Shown here: positions 35,099-44,171 of the stretch, one piece after another | How the letters are laid out: each line of letters begins with the position of its first letter | How positions within the stretch are numbered: the stretch's first letter is position 1 | Origin: Pseudobdellovibrio exovorus JSS | Lineage (GTDB): Bacteria > Bdellovibrionota > Bdellovibrionia > Bdellovibrionales > Bdellovibrionaceae | Length of the DNA: 64,000 nt | Assembly (NCBI RefSeq): GCF_000348725.1 | Contig: NC_020813.1 | Coordinates: forward strand, 2,171,058-2,235,057 | Direction of reading: 5' to 3' | Position numbers and translations under genes: made by a program | The notes under the pieces: model-generated | Databases searched by the model: none | Told to the model about the DNA's origin: nothing | What the model saw: the letters and a program-made list of their open reading frames with translations, nothing else

Positions 35099-35154
35099 TA
35101 AGACAAAGGTCATTTGGTATAAAACGACCGGAACTTACCATGGAAGGAAGGTTC

Positions 35155-36558
35155 ATGAAGCCTACACGCGTACTTATTTTAGACGATGAGTCAACCCTGA
35201 GAACAGCCCTATTTCGCTTACTCGATCGCAAAGGCTACCAAGTTGTAACCGCTCAACGTCTAGATGAAGCTCGCAGCTTTATGTCTCCTGAAAAACCTTT
35301 TGATATCGCCATCATTGATATGAATCTTCCAGATGGTAATGGTTTAGATTTTCTAACTGAAATTAAACGTGTATCCCCTGCGACTCAAGTGATCGTGCTG
35401 ACTGGCTTTGCTTCTATTGATAGCGCTGTTCAAGCAACACAAAAAGGGGCTTACCACTTTTTAACAAAACCTTTCAACGTAGAAGAGTTAATGAGCTTAC
35501 TTGATAAAGCCCTTACGCAAAAAAATCTAGAGCAGGAAAATAAGCAACTGCGTACAGAGTTGGGCTCTCGCTATCAATTCAACCAAATCATTGGTGAAAG
35601 TGAAGGAATCAAGCATTGTCTTTCTTTAGTAGAGCGAGTGGCTGACTCAGATTCAACAGTCCTTATTATGGGCGAATCCGGCACAGGGAAAGAGTTGATC
35701 GCACGCGCGATTCACTACAACTCAAACCGCGCTAAAGGCCCCTTCATTGCTATCAACTGTGGAGCTATCCCAAGTGAACTTCTAGAAAGTGAACTTTTTG
35801 GTCACGTAAAAGGAGCTTTTACAGGAGCGATCTCTAATCGTATTGGCCGTTTTGAAATGGCCGATGAAGGCACATTATTCCTAGATGAAATCGGCGATCT
35901 TGACCCAAGTATGCAAGTTAAAATTTTACGTGCATTGCAAGAGCGTATTTTCGAACCCGTGGGTTCAACAAAATCAGTACAGGTTAATGTCCGTGTCATC
36001 ACTGCAACCAATGTCGATTTAGACAAAGCAGTAAAAGATGGACGGTTCCGTGAAGATCTTTACTATCGCCTGAACGTTATTCCAATTCAAATTCCAGCTC
36101 TTCGCGAAAGAAGAACTGACATCCCGCTTTTATTGAATCACTTTATGACTCAATTCAACCGCAACAAATCTAAAACCCTTACAGGTTTTTCTCACGATGC
36201 TATGAAATGCTTAGTGGGATACTCTTGGCCGGGAAATATCCGCGAATTGGAAAATCTGATCGAGCGTTTGAGTATTTTAAAAGGCTCTGGCTCTATCGAC
36301 GTAAATGACCTTCCAGCCAAATACAGATCTGCTGTGGCTAACTTTGCAGAAACCGGAGCCGTTGAAATCCCTGAAAATGGTTTAGATTTTAATTCAGCTG
36401 TCGATCAATTCGAAAATGCTTTGATCCTAAAAGCCCTAGAAAAAACTAGCTGGAATAAAAACCAAGCCGCACAGCTTTTACGCTTAAATCGTACGACTCT
36501 AGTGGAAAAGATGAAGAAAAAGGGCCTTAAATCGTCACTTCCTGAAGCTGAACTGTAG
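35155..36558 (+). CDS. NtrC-family sigma54-dependent response regulator
   Basis: 467 residues from the ATG at 35155, which has GGAAGGAAGG upstream. Receiver domain (about 5-120) with DDE, phospho-acceptor Asp in DIAIIDMNLPDGNG, Thr in VLTGFAS and Lys in FLTKPF. Full AAA+ domain: Walker A GESGTGKE, GAFTGA loop (ELFGHVKGAFTGAISNR), Walker B GTLFLDEIGDL, arginine-finger block FREDLYYRLNVIPI. Fis-type HTH at the C-terminus (NKNQAAQLLRLNRTTLVEKM). It is a complete activator and could drive the sigma54 flagellar promoter at 22.2 kb, though that link is not shown here. The likely partner kinase is upstream. Confidence 0.95.
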   Translation: MKPTRVLILDDESTLRTALFRLLDRKGYQVVTAQRLDEARSFMSPEKPFDIAIIDMNLPDGNGLDFLTEIKRVSPATQVIVLTGFASIDSAVQATQKGAYHFLTKPFNVEELMSLLDKALTQKNLEQENKQLRTELGSRYQFNQIIGESEGIKHCLSLVERVADSDSTVLIMGESGTGKELIARAIHYNSNRAKGPFIAINCGAIPSELLESELFGHVKGAFTGAISNRIGRFEMADEGTLFLDEIGDLDPSMQVKILRALQERIFEPVGSTKSVQVNVRVITATNVDLDKAVKDGRFREDLYYRLNVIPIQIPALRERRTDIPLLLNHFMTQFNRNKSKTLTGFSHDAMKCLVGYSWPGNIRELENLIERLSILKGSGSIDVNDLPAKYRSAVANFAETGAVEIPENGLDFNSAVDQFENALILKALEKTSWNKNQAAQLLRLNRTTLVEKMKKKGLKSSLPEAEL

Positions 36559-36662
36559 ACAATCCGGTAAAAACTATAGTCCGCGTAGAATCCTAACAGA
36601 TCCCTAACACAAAACGAGCTCGCTTCTGTTATATTGCCCAGCAAATAGCAGAGGAGCTCTTT

Positions 36663-36980
36663 ATGAAAAAACTTGCCGTTTTCGCCCTACTTCTTTCCCC
36701 TTTTGGACTAGCTCAAGCCAACTGCCTTGGTGAAGCCCAAATCATTGCAAAAGTTTCTGAAGTGACTAACTACTCAATCACGACATGTAAAGTGGCTATT
36801 GATTCATCATCAATTAAGCACTACAGCTCTAGCATGACTTGCCCCCTAGATATCGACGAAGTTTTAGCTAATGGTATTAGTGTAGGCTATATCAACGGAC
36901 ACGACTGCCCAGTGGGACGTGGTGATTCAATTTCGGGTATCGTAGTAAAAGATGCTCGCGGCAACTTGTATCTTGAGTAA
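36663..36980 (+). CDS. Small exported protein of unknown function
   Basis: 105 residues. Signal peptide with cleavage near AQA-N (residue 20); four Cys in the mature part (CLGEAQ, TTCKVA, MTCPLD, HDCPVG), enough for two disulfides. Strong Shine-Dalgarno AGAGGAG. It reads as a compact periplasmic beta protein. No family recognised. Confidence 0.75.
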   Translation: MKKLAVFALLLSPFGLAQANCLGEAQIIAKVSEVTNYSITTCKVAIDSSSIKHYSSSMTCPLDIDEVLANGISVGYINGHDCPVGRGDSISGIVVKDARGNLYLE

Positions 36981-36992
36981 AGATGCTCTGCT

Positions 36993-37985
36993 GTGAAGAC
37001 GCTTGAAGACTTCATTGCAAAATATCAAAGTTATCAAGACCTTGCCACTGTACGTGTGCATTCGCATGTACAGTATGGCGAACAGAGTTTTCCTTTAGTT
37101 TCACTCCATTATGGAAATCCCGAAGCTCCGACACTTTTATTTGTCGGAGGCATTCACGGACTCGAACGCATCGGCGCCCAATTGAGTCTATCTTTACTGA
37201 ATAGCTTCCACCAACGTCTGACATGGGACCAACCTTTAAAAGACATGCTTCAACATGTTCAGGTTGTTTTTATTCCTTTAGCTAATCCCTATGGTTATTT
37301 TGAAGTGATTCGTGGAAATGGTAACGGAGTAGATCTTATGCGAAATTCTCCGGTAGAAGCCGATGAAAAAGTTAATTTTCTTTTAGGTGGCCACCGCCTC
37401 AGTCGTAAAATTCATTGGTATCGTGGCAGCGAAATGCAACAGGAAACTCGCTTCATCACCGATACCGTTCAAGATATTTTAAAAAAATCTAACTGCCTGA
37501 TTTCAATCGACGCTCACTCTGGGTTTGGGTTCCGTGATCAGCTTTGGTTTCCCTTTGCAGGCAGCCGAAAAGAATTTCCCTTGCTGAATGAACTCTATCT
37601 TTTCTTTGAGCTTTTTCGTCAAAGCCATCCGTATCACATTTACAAGATTGAACCTCAATCTAAAAACTATCTAACTCACGGAGACATCTGGGATCATTGT
37701 TTCCTCAATATACGCCAGCCTCACCAAATCTTTCTGCCGCTGACTCTTGAAATGGGCTCTTGGATTTGGGTAAAGAAAAATCCTCTACAGCTTTTTTCTA
37801 AAACCGGATTATTTAATCCCATCAAAGAACATCGCTTAAATCGAACTTTACGTCGCCATCGTCCTTTTTTTGATTTTGTACTTCATAGCTTGGCCTCTAG
37901 CGATGTATGGACCTCACGCTCTGTTGCCCAGAGCTTTTTAACCAATGAACGTGCACGAATGAAATACTATGGCTCAAACAAATAA
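36993..37985 (+). CDS. M14-family zinc carboxypeptidase-like protein
   Basis: 330 residues with a GTG start 12 nt after the previous stop. Zinc motif HxxE in GGIHGLERIG (about 52-61), NPYGYFEVIRGNGNGVDLMRN, third ligand region SIDAHSGFGFRD, and catalytic Glu in LTLEMGSW. No signal peptide, so it probably acts in the cytoplasm, perhaps on peptides or muropeptide stems. The fold and catalytic residues match M14 DUF2817-like peptidases; exact substrate unknown. The next gene overlaps by 17 nt. Confidence 0.8.
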   Translation: MKTLEDFIAKYQSYQDLATVRVHSHVQYGEQSFPLVSLHYGNPEAPTLLFVGGIHGLERIGAQLSLSLLNSFHQRLTWDQPLKDMLQHVQVVFIPLANPYGYFEVIRGNGNGVDLMRNSPVEADEKVNFLLGGHRLSRKIHWYRGSEMQQETRFITDTVQDILKKSNCLISIDAHSGFGFRDQLWFPFAGSRKEFPLLNELYLFFELFRQSHPYHIYKIEPQSKNYLTHGDIWDHCFLNIRQPHQIFLPLTLEMGSWIWVKKNPLQLFSKTGLFNPIKEHRLNRTLRRHRPFFDFVLHSLASSDVWTSRSVAQSFLTNERARMKYYGSNK

Positions 37986-38790
37986 TCCTCATCATGCTCC
38001 GCAAATTTTTCCTCGTAAATGGGTTCTATTACGAGGACTGATGCGCAGCCAGTTTCACTGGTTGGATTTTGCAGAAAAAATTCAAACAGAACTTCAGCTT
38101 GAAGATGTTGTCAGTGTTGAACTCGCTGGAAATGGATTCCTTCATACAGAAGAAACACCCCACAGGATTGAGGTCGCCGTTGAACAGTTGCGCTCGCAGG
38201 TTTCTTTTCTGCAGCAAAAAATTTCAACCCAACAGCAAATGTCAGCAAGCCCCGAGATTGGGTTAATCGGCATTTCAATGGGCGGCATGATCGCTACGCG
38301 CTGGGCACAGATGTACCCACAAGAGGTAAGTTCATTAGTGCTGATCAACTCAAGTTCTTCGTTAAGTCCGTTTTACCAGCGCCTGCTTCCTCGTAACTAT
38401 TTTCCCTTGTTGAGGCAACTTTTAATCGGAGGAGCCGATGCCGCCGCGATTGAACACTTTGTTCTATCCCATACATCCAATGATTCAACTAAGTGGTCTA
38501 CGATACTTTCCAAATATATTGAATTTCAAAAACAGCATCCCGCTTCCTTTAAAAATTTCATTCGTCAACTGCGCCTGACATCGCAAGTAGATTTTAAAAT
38601 TGTTCCCAATGGCAAAAAGTTGGTCTTAGCCGCGAAGGAAGATCGCTTTGTCAGTGTTCAATGCAGTCAAAAAATAGCCGCGGCATGGAACTGCCCTGTC
38701 GCCTATCATACCACAGCAGGACACGATTTGCCCCTAGATGCTCCTGATTGGATTATTCAACAAATAAAGAAATGGTCACAAATCACATAG
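37969..38790 (+). CDS. Alpha/beta hydrolase
   Basis: 273 residues. Nucleophile elbow GISMGG (about residues 99-104), oxyanion region LLRGLMRSQFHW at the N-terminus, Asp near KEDRFVS and His in TTAGHDLPLDAP, giving a full Ser-Asp-His triad. No signal peptide. Overlaps the M14 peptidase gene by 17 nt, so the two are co-translated; substrate unknown. Confidence 0.85.
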   Translation: MAQTNNPHHAPQIFPRKWVLLRGLMRSQFHWLDFAEKIQTELQLEDVVSVELAGNGFLHTEETPHRIEVAVEQLRSQVSFLQQKISTQQQMSASPEIGLIGISMGGMIATRWAQMYPQEVSSLVLINSSSSLSPFYQRLLPRNYFPLLRQLLIGGADAAAIEHFVLSHTSNDSTKWSTILSKYIEFQKQHPASFKNFIRQLRLTSQVDFKIVPNGKKLVLAAKEDRFVSVQCSQKIAAAWNCPVAYHTTAGHDLPLDAPDWIIQQIKKWSQIT

Positions 38791-38828
38791 CCTGAACTGC
38801 GAAAGTACAACTAATAGTTATTACTGTC

Positions 38829-39641
38829 TTAGCGAGTGTGATAGGCCTGCTCAAAATCCACTGGCGATTTAGGTCTATATTTCTTCGTCTGCTGCGACAT
38901 CAACAGATCCGATTCCGCTTGGGTCACCGTCAGCAAATCATCCCATGCTTTTTTTCGTGGTGCGGATTTAAAATCTTTTTGTGATTTCCAATTGGTATAA
39001 ATCACCTCGTAATTTTCATTGACGAGGACAATACACCCTTGAATACCGACGTAGGCACCGAACTCCTGTATACGTTGCAAACGAGACTTTAGATTTTTTA
39101 AATAGACGTCTGAAGCTAACGATGCACGACGTGTTCTGATTTCGACATAATTGACCCCTTGAGCCCAATTAATAGGTGTGGGTAACACCTCATAGGCCGT
39201 GTTCGAAATCAGTGTCTCTTCCGCTTTCAAATCAGCGAGCTTAACGAAAGGTGCACTTTTCGAATTTGCACGATTGAAGACATCCCAATGGGCATCGCTG
39301 TACGACTTTCCCTCGGCCGTTTCGCGGATACGTCTGTAATCCGATTCACTGCTTAAGGCCACTAAGGCCAATTCATGTGGTATGTAGCTAGGACTTTCTT
39401 TAGGCGGAATAATGACGATGTAATTACTCAAAGCTTTATTCTTTACGTACAAATCGACAGTGCCTGTCATAAATACAGGTAAAGCCGACAGCATCTGCTC
39501 GGGAGTGTCTTTTGAAAACCCCTGCCAAACTCGAAAGTAATTCGCTTTAAAATATTTCTGAGTATTCCCAGTTCCTTGGGCTTGTGCGCACACACTGCCA
39601 AACAAAACGAAAAGAGTCCAAAATAGTGGTGATATTTTCAT
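38829..39641 (-). CDS. Exported protein of unknown function
   Basis: 270 residues with a signal peptide (cleavage near AQA-QG, residue 22). The mature part is mixed alpha/beta with repeated short motifs around VNYVEIRTRRASLASDVYLKNLKSR and GCIVLVNENYEVIYTNW. I recognise no family. It lies 24 nt after the N-acyltransferase gene on the same strand and is probably co-transcribed. Confidence 0.65.
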   Translation of the reverse strand: MKISPLFWTLFVLFGSVCAQAQGTGNTQKYFKANYFRVWQGFSKDTPEQMLSALPVFMTGTVDLYVKNKALSNYIVIIPPKESPSYIPHELALVALSSESDYRRIRETAEGKSYSDAHWDVFNRANSKSAPFVKLADLKAEETLISNTAYEVLPTPINWAQGVNYVEIRTRRASLASDVYLKNLKSRLQRIQEFGAYVGIQGCIVLVNENYEVIYTNWKSQKDFKSAPRKKAWDDLLTVTQAESDLLMSQQTKKYRPKSPVDFEQAYHTR

Positions 39642-39665
39642 CTCTTTATTTTCGGCATTTTAATT

Positions 39666-40499
39666 CTATAAATTGAATTTTTTCACAAGCTTCTGATCTA
39701 AATTCTGGCGTTCCAAAATGGTTACAAAATCCAGACACTTGAAATCATTATCTAATGCTGGATAACTGGCTACTTTCGCACCCGACTTAATATAGGATTT
39801 AAGCAAAGAGGGAATCAAGTCTTCAGCCTCTTGCATTTGCTCTGGATTAAGACCTTTAGCGAAAGCCATCAGCCAAAATAGTAAATCCGGCATTTGATAC
39901 TTTTCATGGGGATAAAAAATCTCTGCAGAAAGCATCTGCTGAGCTTCAAAATATTTAAATAGTAGCGCCGCAGAACGGGCATCCGTCACTTTAACACTCG
40001 AACAACCGATGAGCTTTGCCGCTCCCATGAGTTTCATATAATCGGCAATACCTCGCCACAATAAACTTAGTACCACGCCACGGCGATGTTCCCGATGAAT
40101 ACAAGCTCGGCCTAGCTCTACAAATGAATCCCGTTGATTCGATAGCCACTCGGTCAACTCAAACTCGGACTCGGTGTAAAGACTTTCTGATGTTTCAGAA
40201 AAATTCATACGATAAGTTCCGATCACCTTTTGTGTCGGCTGATGAATAATAATTAAGTGATCACAATAGTGATCATATTTATCGAAATCCAATCCGCTTT
40301 TTTTAGGGAGGCCAGCCATTTCATGGCAAAAAACTTCATAGCGTAAGCGAAAGCACTCTAGAACCTGCGATTGGTTTTGCGCGACTTGTAGTTTATAAGG
40401 TCCGACTTCAATGTTCAGCTCGGCCTTACTCTTCCAATTGGAAAGACCGGTGTAATAAACGCGTCCCTTTTTCACTAATTGATCGATCATTGAAACCAT
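39666..40499 (-). CDS. GNAT-fold N-acyltransferase, OlsB/hemolysin-like
   Basis: 277 residues from the ATG at 40499, which has AGGGGG six nt upstream; an earlier ATG lacks one. The family text CFRLRYEVFCHEMAGL, then LDFDKYDHYCDHLIII, GTYRMNF and FVELGRACIHREHRRGVVLSLLWRGIADYM fits the acyl-ACP-dependent N-acyltransferases that start ornithine-lipid synthesis or acylate related amines. The gene overlaps the arginase gene by 74 nt. Since arginase makes ornithine, an arginine-to-ornithine-lipid route is an attractive reading. Confidence 0.75.
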   Translation of the reverse strand: MVSMIDQLVKKGRVYYTGLSNWKSKAELNIEVGPYKLQVAQNQSQVLECFRLRYEVFCHEMAGLPKKSGLDFDKYDHYCDHLIIIHQPTQKVIGTYRMNFSETSESLYTESEFELTEWLSNQRDSFVELGRACIHREHRRGVVLSLLWRGIADYMKLMGAAKLIGCSSVKVTDARSAALLFKYFEAQQMLSAEIFYPHEKYQMPDLLFWLMAFAKGLNPEQMQEAEDLIPSLLKSYIKSGAKVASYPALDNDFKCLDFVTILERQNLDQKLVKKFNL

Positions 40500-41358
40500 G
40501 AATTGCCCCCTGTGTTTTGTACCCATTTAAAATTTCTTTAAATAACTCGATGCCGATTTGTGCTGTGGCCATCACGTCGTGGGCCTGTTGAAAAATCTGT
40601 GGATTGAGTTCGACATACTCGTAACTGACGATTTGTGACTGAGATTGCACCTGACATATTAAATCGCGTACCACTTGATACTGTAATCCCTGCGCCACAG
40701 GAACTCCTGTCGACGGAGCAATCATCGGATCAAAGCCATCGCAATCAACACTGAAATGCACCTTGGCTCCTTTAACTGCACAGGAAACTTTTTGTATGAT
40801 GGTCTCTGGAGTCTTATGAATCTGCTCGGCGGTATAATACGTGATGCCCTGCTGATCTAGATACTCTTGTTCCGCCTGATCTAAATCACGCACTCCAAAA
40901 TAAATTAGATTTTGTGGTTTCAGGCGCTCTGTGAACCACGGTAGATGATCTGCATTTTCTGCCCCTAACAAATACGCCAATGGCATTCCGTGATAGGACC
41001 CTGTCATGGAACTGGCACGGGTGTTGACATCCCCATGGGCATCCACCCAAATCACTTTTAAATCGGGCTCTGCTCGTAGCAGCCCTTGCACAGAACCAAT
41101 CGACAGCGAATGGTCCCCACCAGCAATAAAGATCGGATTCGCGCGACGTAACTCACGTTCCGTCAACCAACTCAGTTCTTCATAAATGGAAAATGGCATG
41201 TGCTTCTGAGATTGAGATACTTGCACGGAGTACGTGTTAAATTGAAATCCCTGATCCAGCAATGACTGCCGTAGAAAGGCAGGTCCCAGTGCTGTGCCAA
41301 AATTCTTCTGACCTTGATAAACCGGAGCCTCTATGTACGAAAAGCGGTGATCTAACAT
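40426..41358 (-). CDS. rocF: Arginase-family ureohydrolase
   Basis: 310 residues. Metal motifs GGDHS, DAHGD (VIWVDAHGDVNT) and SVDCDGFDP, followed by the substrate loop PSTGVPVAQGL and the late Glu in VELNP. TGVP and VSYEYVELNPQI are closer to arginase than to agmatinase. It hydrolyses arginine to ornithine and urea. The last 25 residues are an extension that overlaps the start of the acyltransferase gene. Confidence 0.85.
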   Translation of the reverse strand: MLDHRFSYIEAPVYQGQKNFGTALGPAFLRQSLLDQGFQFNTYSVQVSQSQKHMPFSIYEELSWLTERELRRANPIFIAGGDHSLSIGSVQGLLRAEPDLKVIWVDAHGDVNTRASSMTGSYHGMPLAYLLGAENADHLPWFTERLKPQNLIYFGVRDLDQAEQEYLDQQGITYYTAEQIHKTPETIIQKVSCAVKGAKVHFSVDCDGFDPMIAPSTGVPVAQGLQYQVVRDLICQVQSQSQIVSYEYVELNPQIFQQAHDVMATAQIGIELFKEILNGYKTQGAIHGFNDRSISEKGTRLLHRSFQLEE

Positions 41359-41577
41359 TGAATCCAGTTAAACATCAAACCGAACCAGACCGAAGTCAGG
41401 ATTCGGTTAAGGGGCCCATCTTGACAGAATCCTGTTAGTTGCCATTTAGTCTTTGATCTAGTTTCTTATTTTCCTATTTAAAGCCGTTGATCTTCACTTT
41501 AATTTACATATTATATACATATATAAGTTATATGTAATTTTATAGCTTATAAAATCAAAATATATAGAGGGGTCTAT
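41359..41577. other. AT-rich intergenic region
   Basis: No long frame. 41500-41577 is strikingly AT-rich with several ATAT/TATA steps and a loose inverted ACATAT/ATATGT pair, probably promoter DNA of the small ORF that follows. Together with that ORF it separates the arginase operon from the pab operon by 440 nt. Confidence 0.4.
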
Positions 41578-41697
41578 ATGAAGTCCATCATCAGCTCGAG
41601 GGGTTTTGTTTCTAAAAAAAGAAATTATTTCGATAAGTTAAACCTTATTATCTGGTTCGCCCAGCTTCTTTTAAGTCTGGCTGTGGCCATGAGCTGA
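41578..41697 (+). CDS. Small single-pass membrane protein (39 residues)
   Basis: ATG at 41578 preceded by GAGGGG at a proper distance, TGA at 41695-41697. Basic N-terminus (SSRGFVSKKRNYFDK) then one hydrophobic helix LNLIIWFAQLLLSLAVAM that runs to the end. The first 11 nt match the start of pabA 220 nt downstream, probably by chance. No family recognised. Confidence 0.5.
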   Translation: MKSIISSRGFVSKKRNYFDKLNLIIWFAQLLLSLAVAMS

Positions 41698-41798
41698 TTG
41701 TCATTTCAAGATAGCCCGCATCGCTCCTCCCTTAAACTTTCTGTGGGATCTGTCTATATGATTTTGTCCACTCTACTTTTATGCTAACTTGGGCTTCC

Positions 41799-42362
41799 AT
41801 GAAGTCCATACTGATTGATCACGATGATTCTTTTACCTACAACCTTCGGCATTGGCTTAAACCCTTAAGCTCTGAAGTGACTATTGTGAATCATCGCGAA
41901 CTATCTTCCGCACCCGATCTGCGTGCGGATTTTTTTATTCTGTCACCGGGACCCAAGAAGCCAGAGGACTATACCGACGTACTTCACTTTTTAGGACGTC
42001 TTTCCAGTAAGACTCCTGTGTTCGGAGTTTGCCTTGGACTACAACTGATGGTGCACAGTCATGGTGGAAAGGTGCAGCCGTATTCTCCTCCACTTCATGG
42101 AAAGAAATCAAAACTCAAAGTTCTTTCGGAAGAGCTTCACCTGCTACAGGGCAAAGAAGTCGCTCGTTATCATTCCCTATATTGCACGGACTATCCAGCA
42201 GAAGAGTTTGAAACTTTAGCTGTGGCTGAAGAGGATCAGTGCCCTATGTGGTTACGTCATCGTCAGAAAAAATGGCTCGGAGTTCAGTTTCACCCCGAAT
42301 CGTTTCTAACGGAAAAACCCGAACTGCATTTGCAAATTGTGAAAGACTGGCTGAACGCATGA
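41799..42362 (+). CDS. pabA: Aminodeoxychorismate/anthranilate synthase glutaminase subunit
   Basis: 187 residues from the ATG at 41799. Class I glutamine amidotransferase: LIDHDDSFTYNL, nucleophile Cys in FGVCLGLQLMV, then VARYHSLYC and VQFHPESFLTEK with the catalytic His-Glu. It feeds ammonia to PabB for p-aminobenzoate synthesis. No tryptophan gene is nearby and pabB and pabC follow, so PabA is preferred to TrpG. Overlaps pabB by 4 nt. Confidence 0.9.
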   Translation: MKSILIDHDDSFTYNLRHWLKPLSSEVTIVNHRELSSAPDLRADFFILSPGPKKPEDYTDVLHFLGRLSSKTPVFGVCLGLQLMVHSHGGKVQPYSPPLHGKKSKLKVLSEELHLLQGKEVARYHSLYCTDYPAEEFETLAVAEEDQCPMWLRHRQKKWLGVQFHPESFLTEKPELHLQIVKDWLNA

Positions 42363-43453
42363 AACCAGTGGTTTGCTTTTATCAGGACGATGTCTTTATC
42401 TACAGCCAGAACTACAATCTGTTCCGCTGCCCACCAGAAAAAAGTATTTCTGACTTTTTGAATGAAATAGAACATTCCTTTAAAACTGATCTTAAAGTCG
42501 TGCAAGTTAACTTTGAATATGAAAACCAAGAGCTGTTCAAACATCAAAAAAATCTGTATCCCAGTGATAAGTGTTCGGTTTTTATTTTAACCCAACACGA
42601 AATGCTGTCGACCGACAAGCTCTTAGAAAAACTACGCAGCCATCAATCCGAATCAGCATTTGAACCACCGCTTTTAAAAAGTTTAGAATCGCAAGCTGAT
42701 TACGAACGCAAAGTCCACTTTATTAAAGAGCAGATAGCACAGGGTCGGTTGTATCAGGTCAACTTAACGGCTCCACTGGCAGGCTCTACGACTGCTAATG
42801 GTGCAGATATTTTTAGTCTTTATCAGAATCGGTTTTCGGCTCCCTATGCCGCGCTTCTACCTTTAGCAGAGTATGATCTGATTAGTTTTTCTCCGGAGCT
42901 GTTTTTAAAAAAGACTGGTACTAAATTAAAAACTCAGCCCATCAAAGGCAGTGCTTCGCTGGAAGATCCATCAGCCAAAGATCTGATCACAAGCAAAAAA
43001 GAAGAGGCCGAACTTTCCATGATCGTTGATCTTCTTCGCAATGATTTTAATCGCATCGAAGAAGATCATTCGGCTAAGGTTACGTCTCACCGCGCGCTGC
43101 TGAAACTCAAATACATCCAACACACCTATTCTGAAATCGAAATCGAAACCTCAAAAGGACTGGCAGAAATTCTGGAAGCCACAGCACCTGGGGGTTCTAT
43201 TTCTGGTTGTCCTAAAATAGAAAGCCTGAACCTGATAGCAGAACTAGAACCCTATCGCCGTCAGGCCTATACAGGATGCCTTGGTTGGTGGGCCCATAAC
43301 AGCTTCTGCTTAAACCTCAGTATCCGCTCTTTTATGAAGTATCAAGATCAGCTTTTCTATCATTCAGGTGGTGGAATTGTTTACGATTCTTCCCCAGAAA
43401 AAGAGTGGCAAGAATTTCTTTTAAAAACAGGAAGCCTGACAACCCATGAGTAA
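42359..43453 (+). CDS. pabB: Aminodeoxychorismate synthase component I
   Basis: 364 residues from the ATG at 42359 (a longer frame runs antisense-free into pabA but the ATGA overlap decides the start). Chorismate-binding domain with GRLYQVNLTAPL, PIKGSASLED, ELSMIVDLLRNDFNRI, the TAPGGSISGCPKIESLNLI motif and a C-terminal SIRSF region with GGGIVYDSSPEKEW. Shorter than E. coli PabB at the N-terminus. Converts chorismate and ammonia to aminodeoxychorismate. Confidence 0.92.
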   Translation: MKPVVCFYQDDVFIYSQNYNLFRCPPEKSISDFLNEIEHSFKTDLKVVQVNFEYENQELFKHQKNLYPSDKCSVFILTQHEMLSTDKLLEKLRSHQSESAFEPPLLKSLESQADYERKVHFIKEQIAQGRLYQVNLTAPLAGSTTANGADIFSLYQNRFSAPYAALLPLAEYDLISFSPELFLKKTGTKLKTQPIKGSASLEDPSAKDLITSKKEEAELSMIVDLLRNDFNRIEEDHSAKVTSHRALLKLKYIQHTYSEIEIETSKGLAEILEATAPGGSISGCPKIESLNLIAELEPYRRQAYTGCLGWWAHNSFCLNLSIRSFMKYQDQLFYHSGGGIVYDSSPEKEWQEFLLKTGSLTTHE

Positions 43454-44108
43454 GGTGTCTTCTGCTTTCGATATTTTAGATACGTTCAAAATTGAGCGAC
43501 AGAAAATCGCTTTAAAAGAATTCCATATCGAACGCAGTTGGGACGCCCTGAACTTCTTAAACTCAGCCGTAGCCTCTGAGAAAACAAAACAGCTTGAACA
43601 CATCTATTCAGAAATAGAAAAACAGAATCCAGAAGGCTGCTACCGCCTGATTTTTCACACACAAGGCCATCCAAAGCAGCACCTGCAATACACATTAGAG
43701 CCACGCGAGCTGGACCCATTGCCTTCCACAATTCGCCTGTATCCGTGGACAGATCAACGGCCACCGGAAGCTCTGGACCAATTTAAATGGAGCTCACGGG
43801 AGCGCTGGGCTGATCTGACAAGGCACCTGCCGGACTCAGCCGATGATCTTTTACTGGTAACACCGACCGGACACATTAAGGAAACGAGCCGTTTCAATGT
43901 ATTTTGTTTTTCCCCAGCCGAGAGCTGCTTTTATACTCCCACCTTACAGGTCGGCTGTCTGAATGGAGTCTTTCGCCGAGCTGTATTGAAAAATAAAGTA
44001 CTTCCATACCCTACCTACGAAAAAGATCTGACCTTATCCAGCACCTCAGAAATGCAGATTTTTGTGGGGAATGCCGTTCGCGGATTAATACCTGCAAAAA
44101 TTCTTTAG
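43446..44108 (+). CDS. pabC: Aminodeoxychorismate lyase-like class IV aminotransferase
   Basis: 220 residues, short for the family. The fold-type IV features are seen late: a Lys in FKWSSRERWADL as candidate PLP lysine, DDLLLVTPTGHIKETSRFNVFCF (the E-S/T-NxF motif) and NGVFRRAVL. It overlaps pabB by 8 nt, completing a pabABC operon for the folate pathway. The N-terminal domain is reduced but contains the FHIERSW motif equivalent of the usual F-HLxRL. Confidence 0.82.
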   Translation: MSKVSSAFDILDTFKIERQKIALKEFHIERSWDALNFLNSAVASEKTKQLEHIYSEIEKQNPEGCYRLIFHTQGHPKQHLQYTLEPRELDPLPSTIRLYPWTDQRPPEALDQFKWSSRERWADLTRHLPDSADDLLLVTPTGHIKETSRFNVFCFSPAESCFYTPTLQVGCLNGVFRRAVLKNKVLPYPTYEKDLTLSSTSEMQIFVGNAVRGLIPAKIL

Positions 44109-44171
44109 TTATTTTCTAAAAAAATGCCAATGACCTATTAAGTTTTTTCAGAATAATCCGAAAACAACTTT

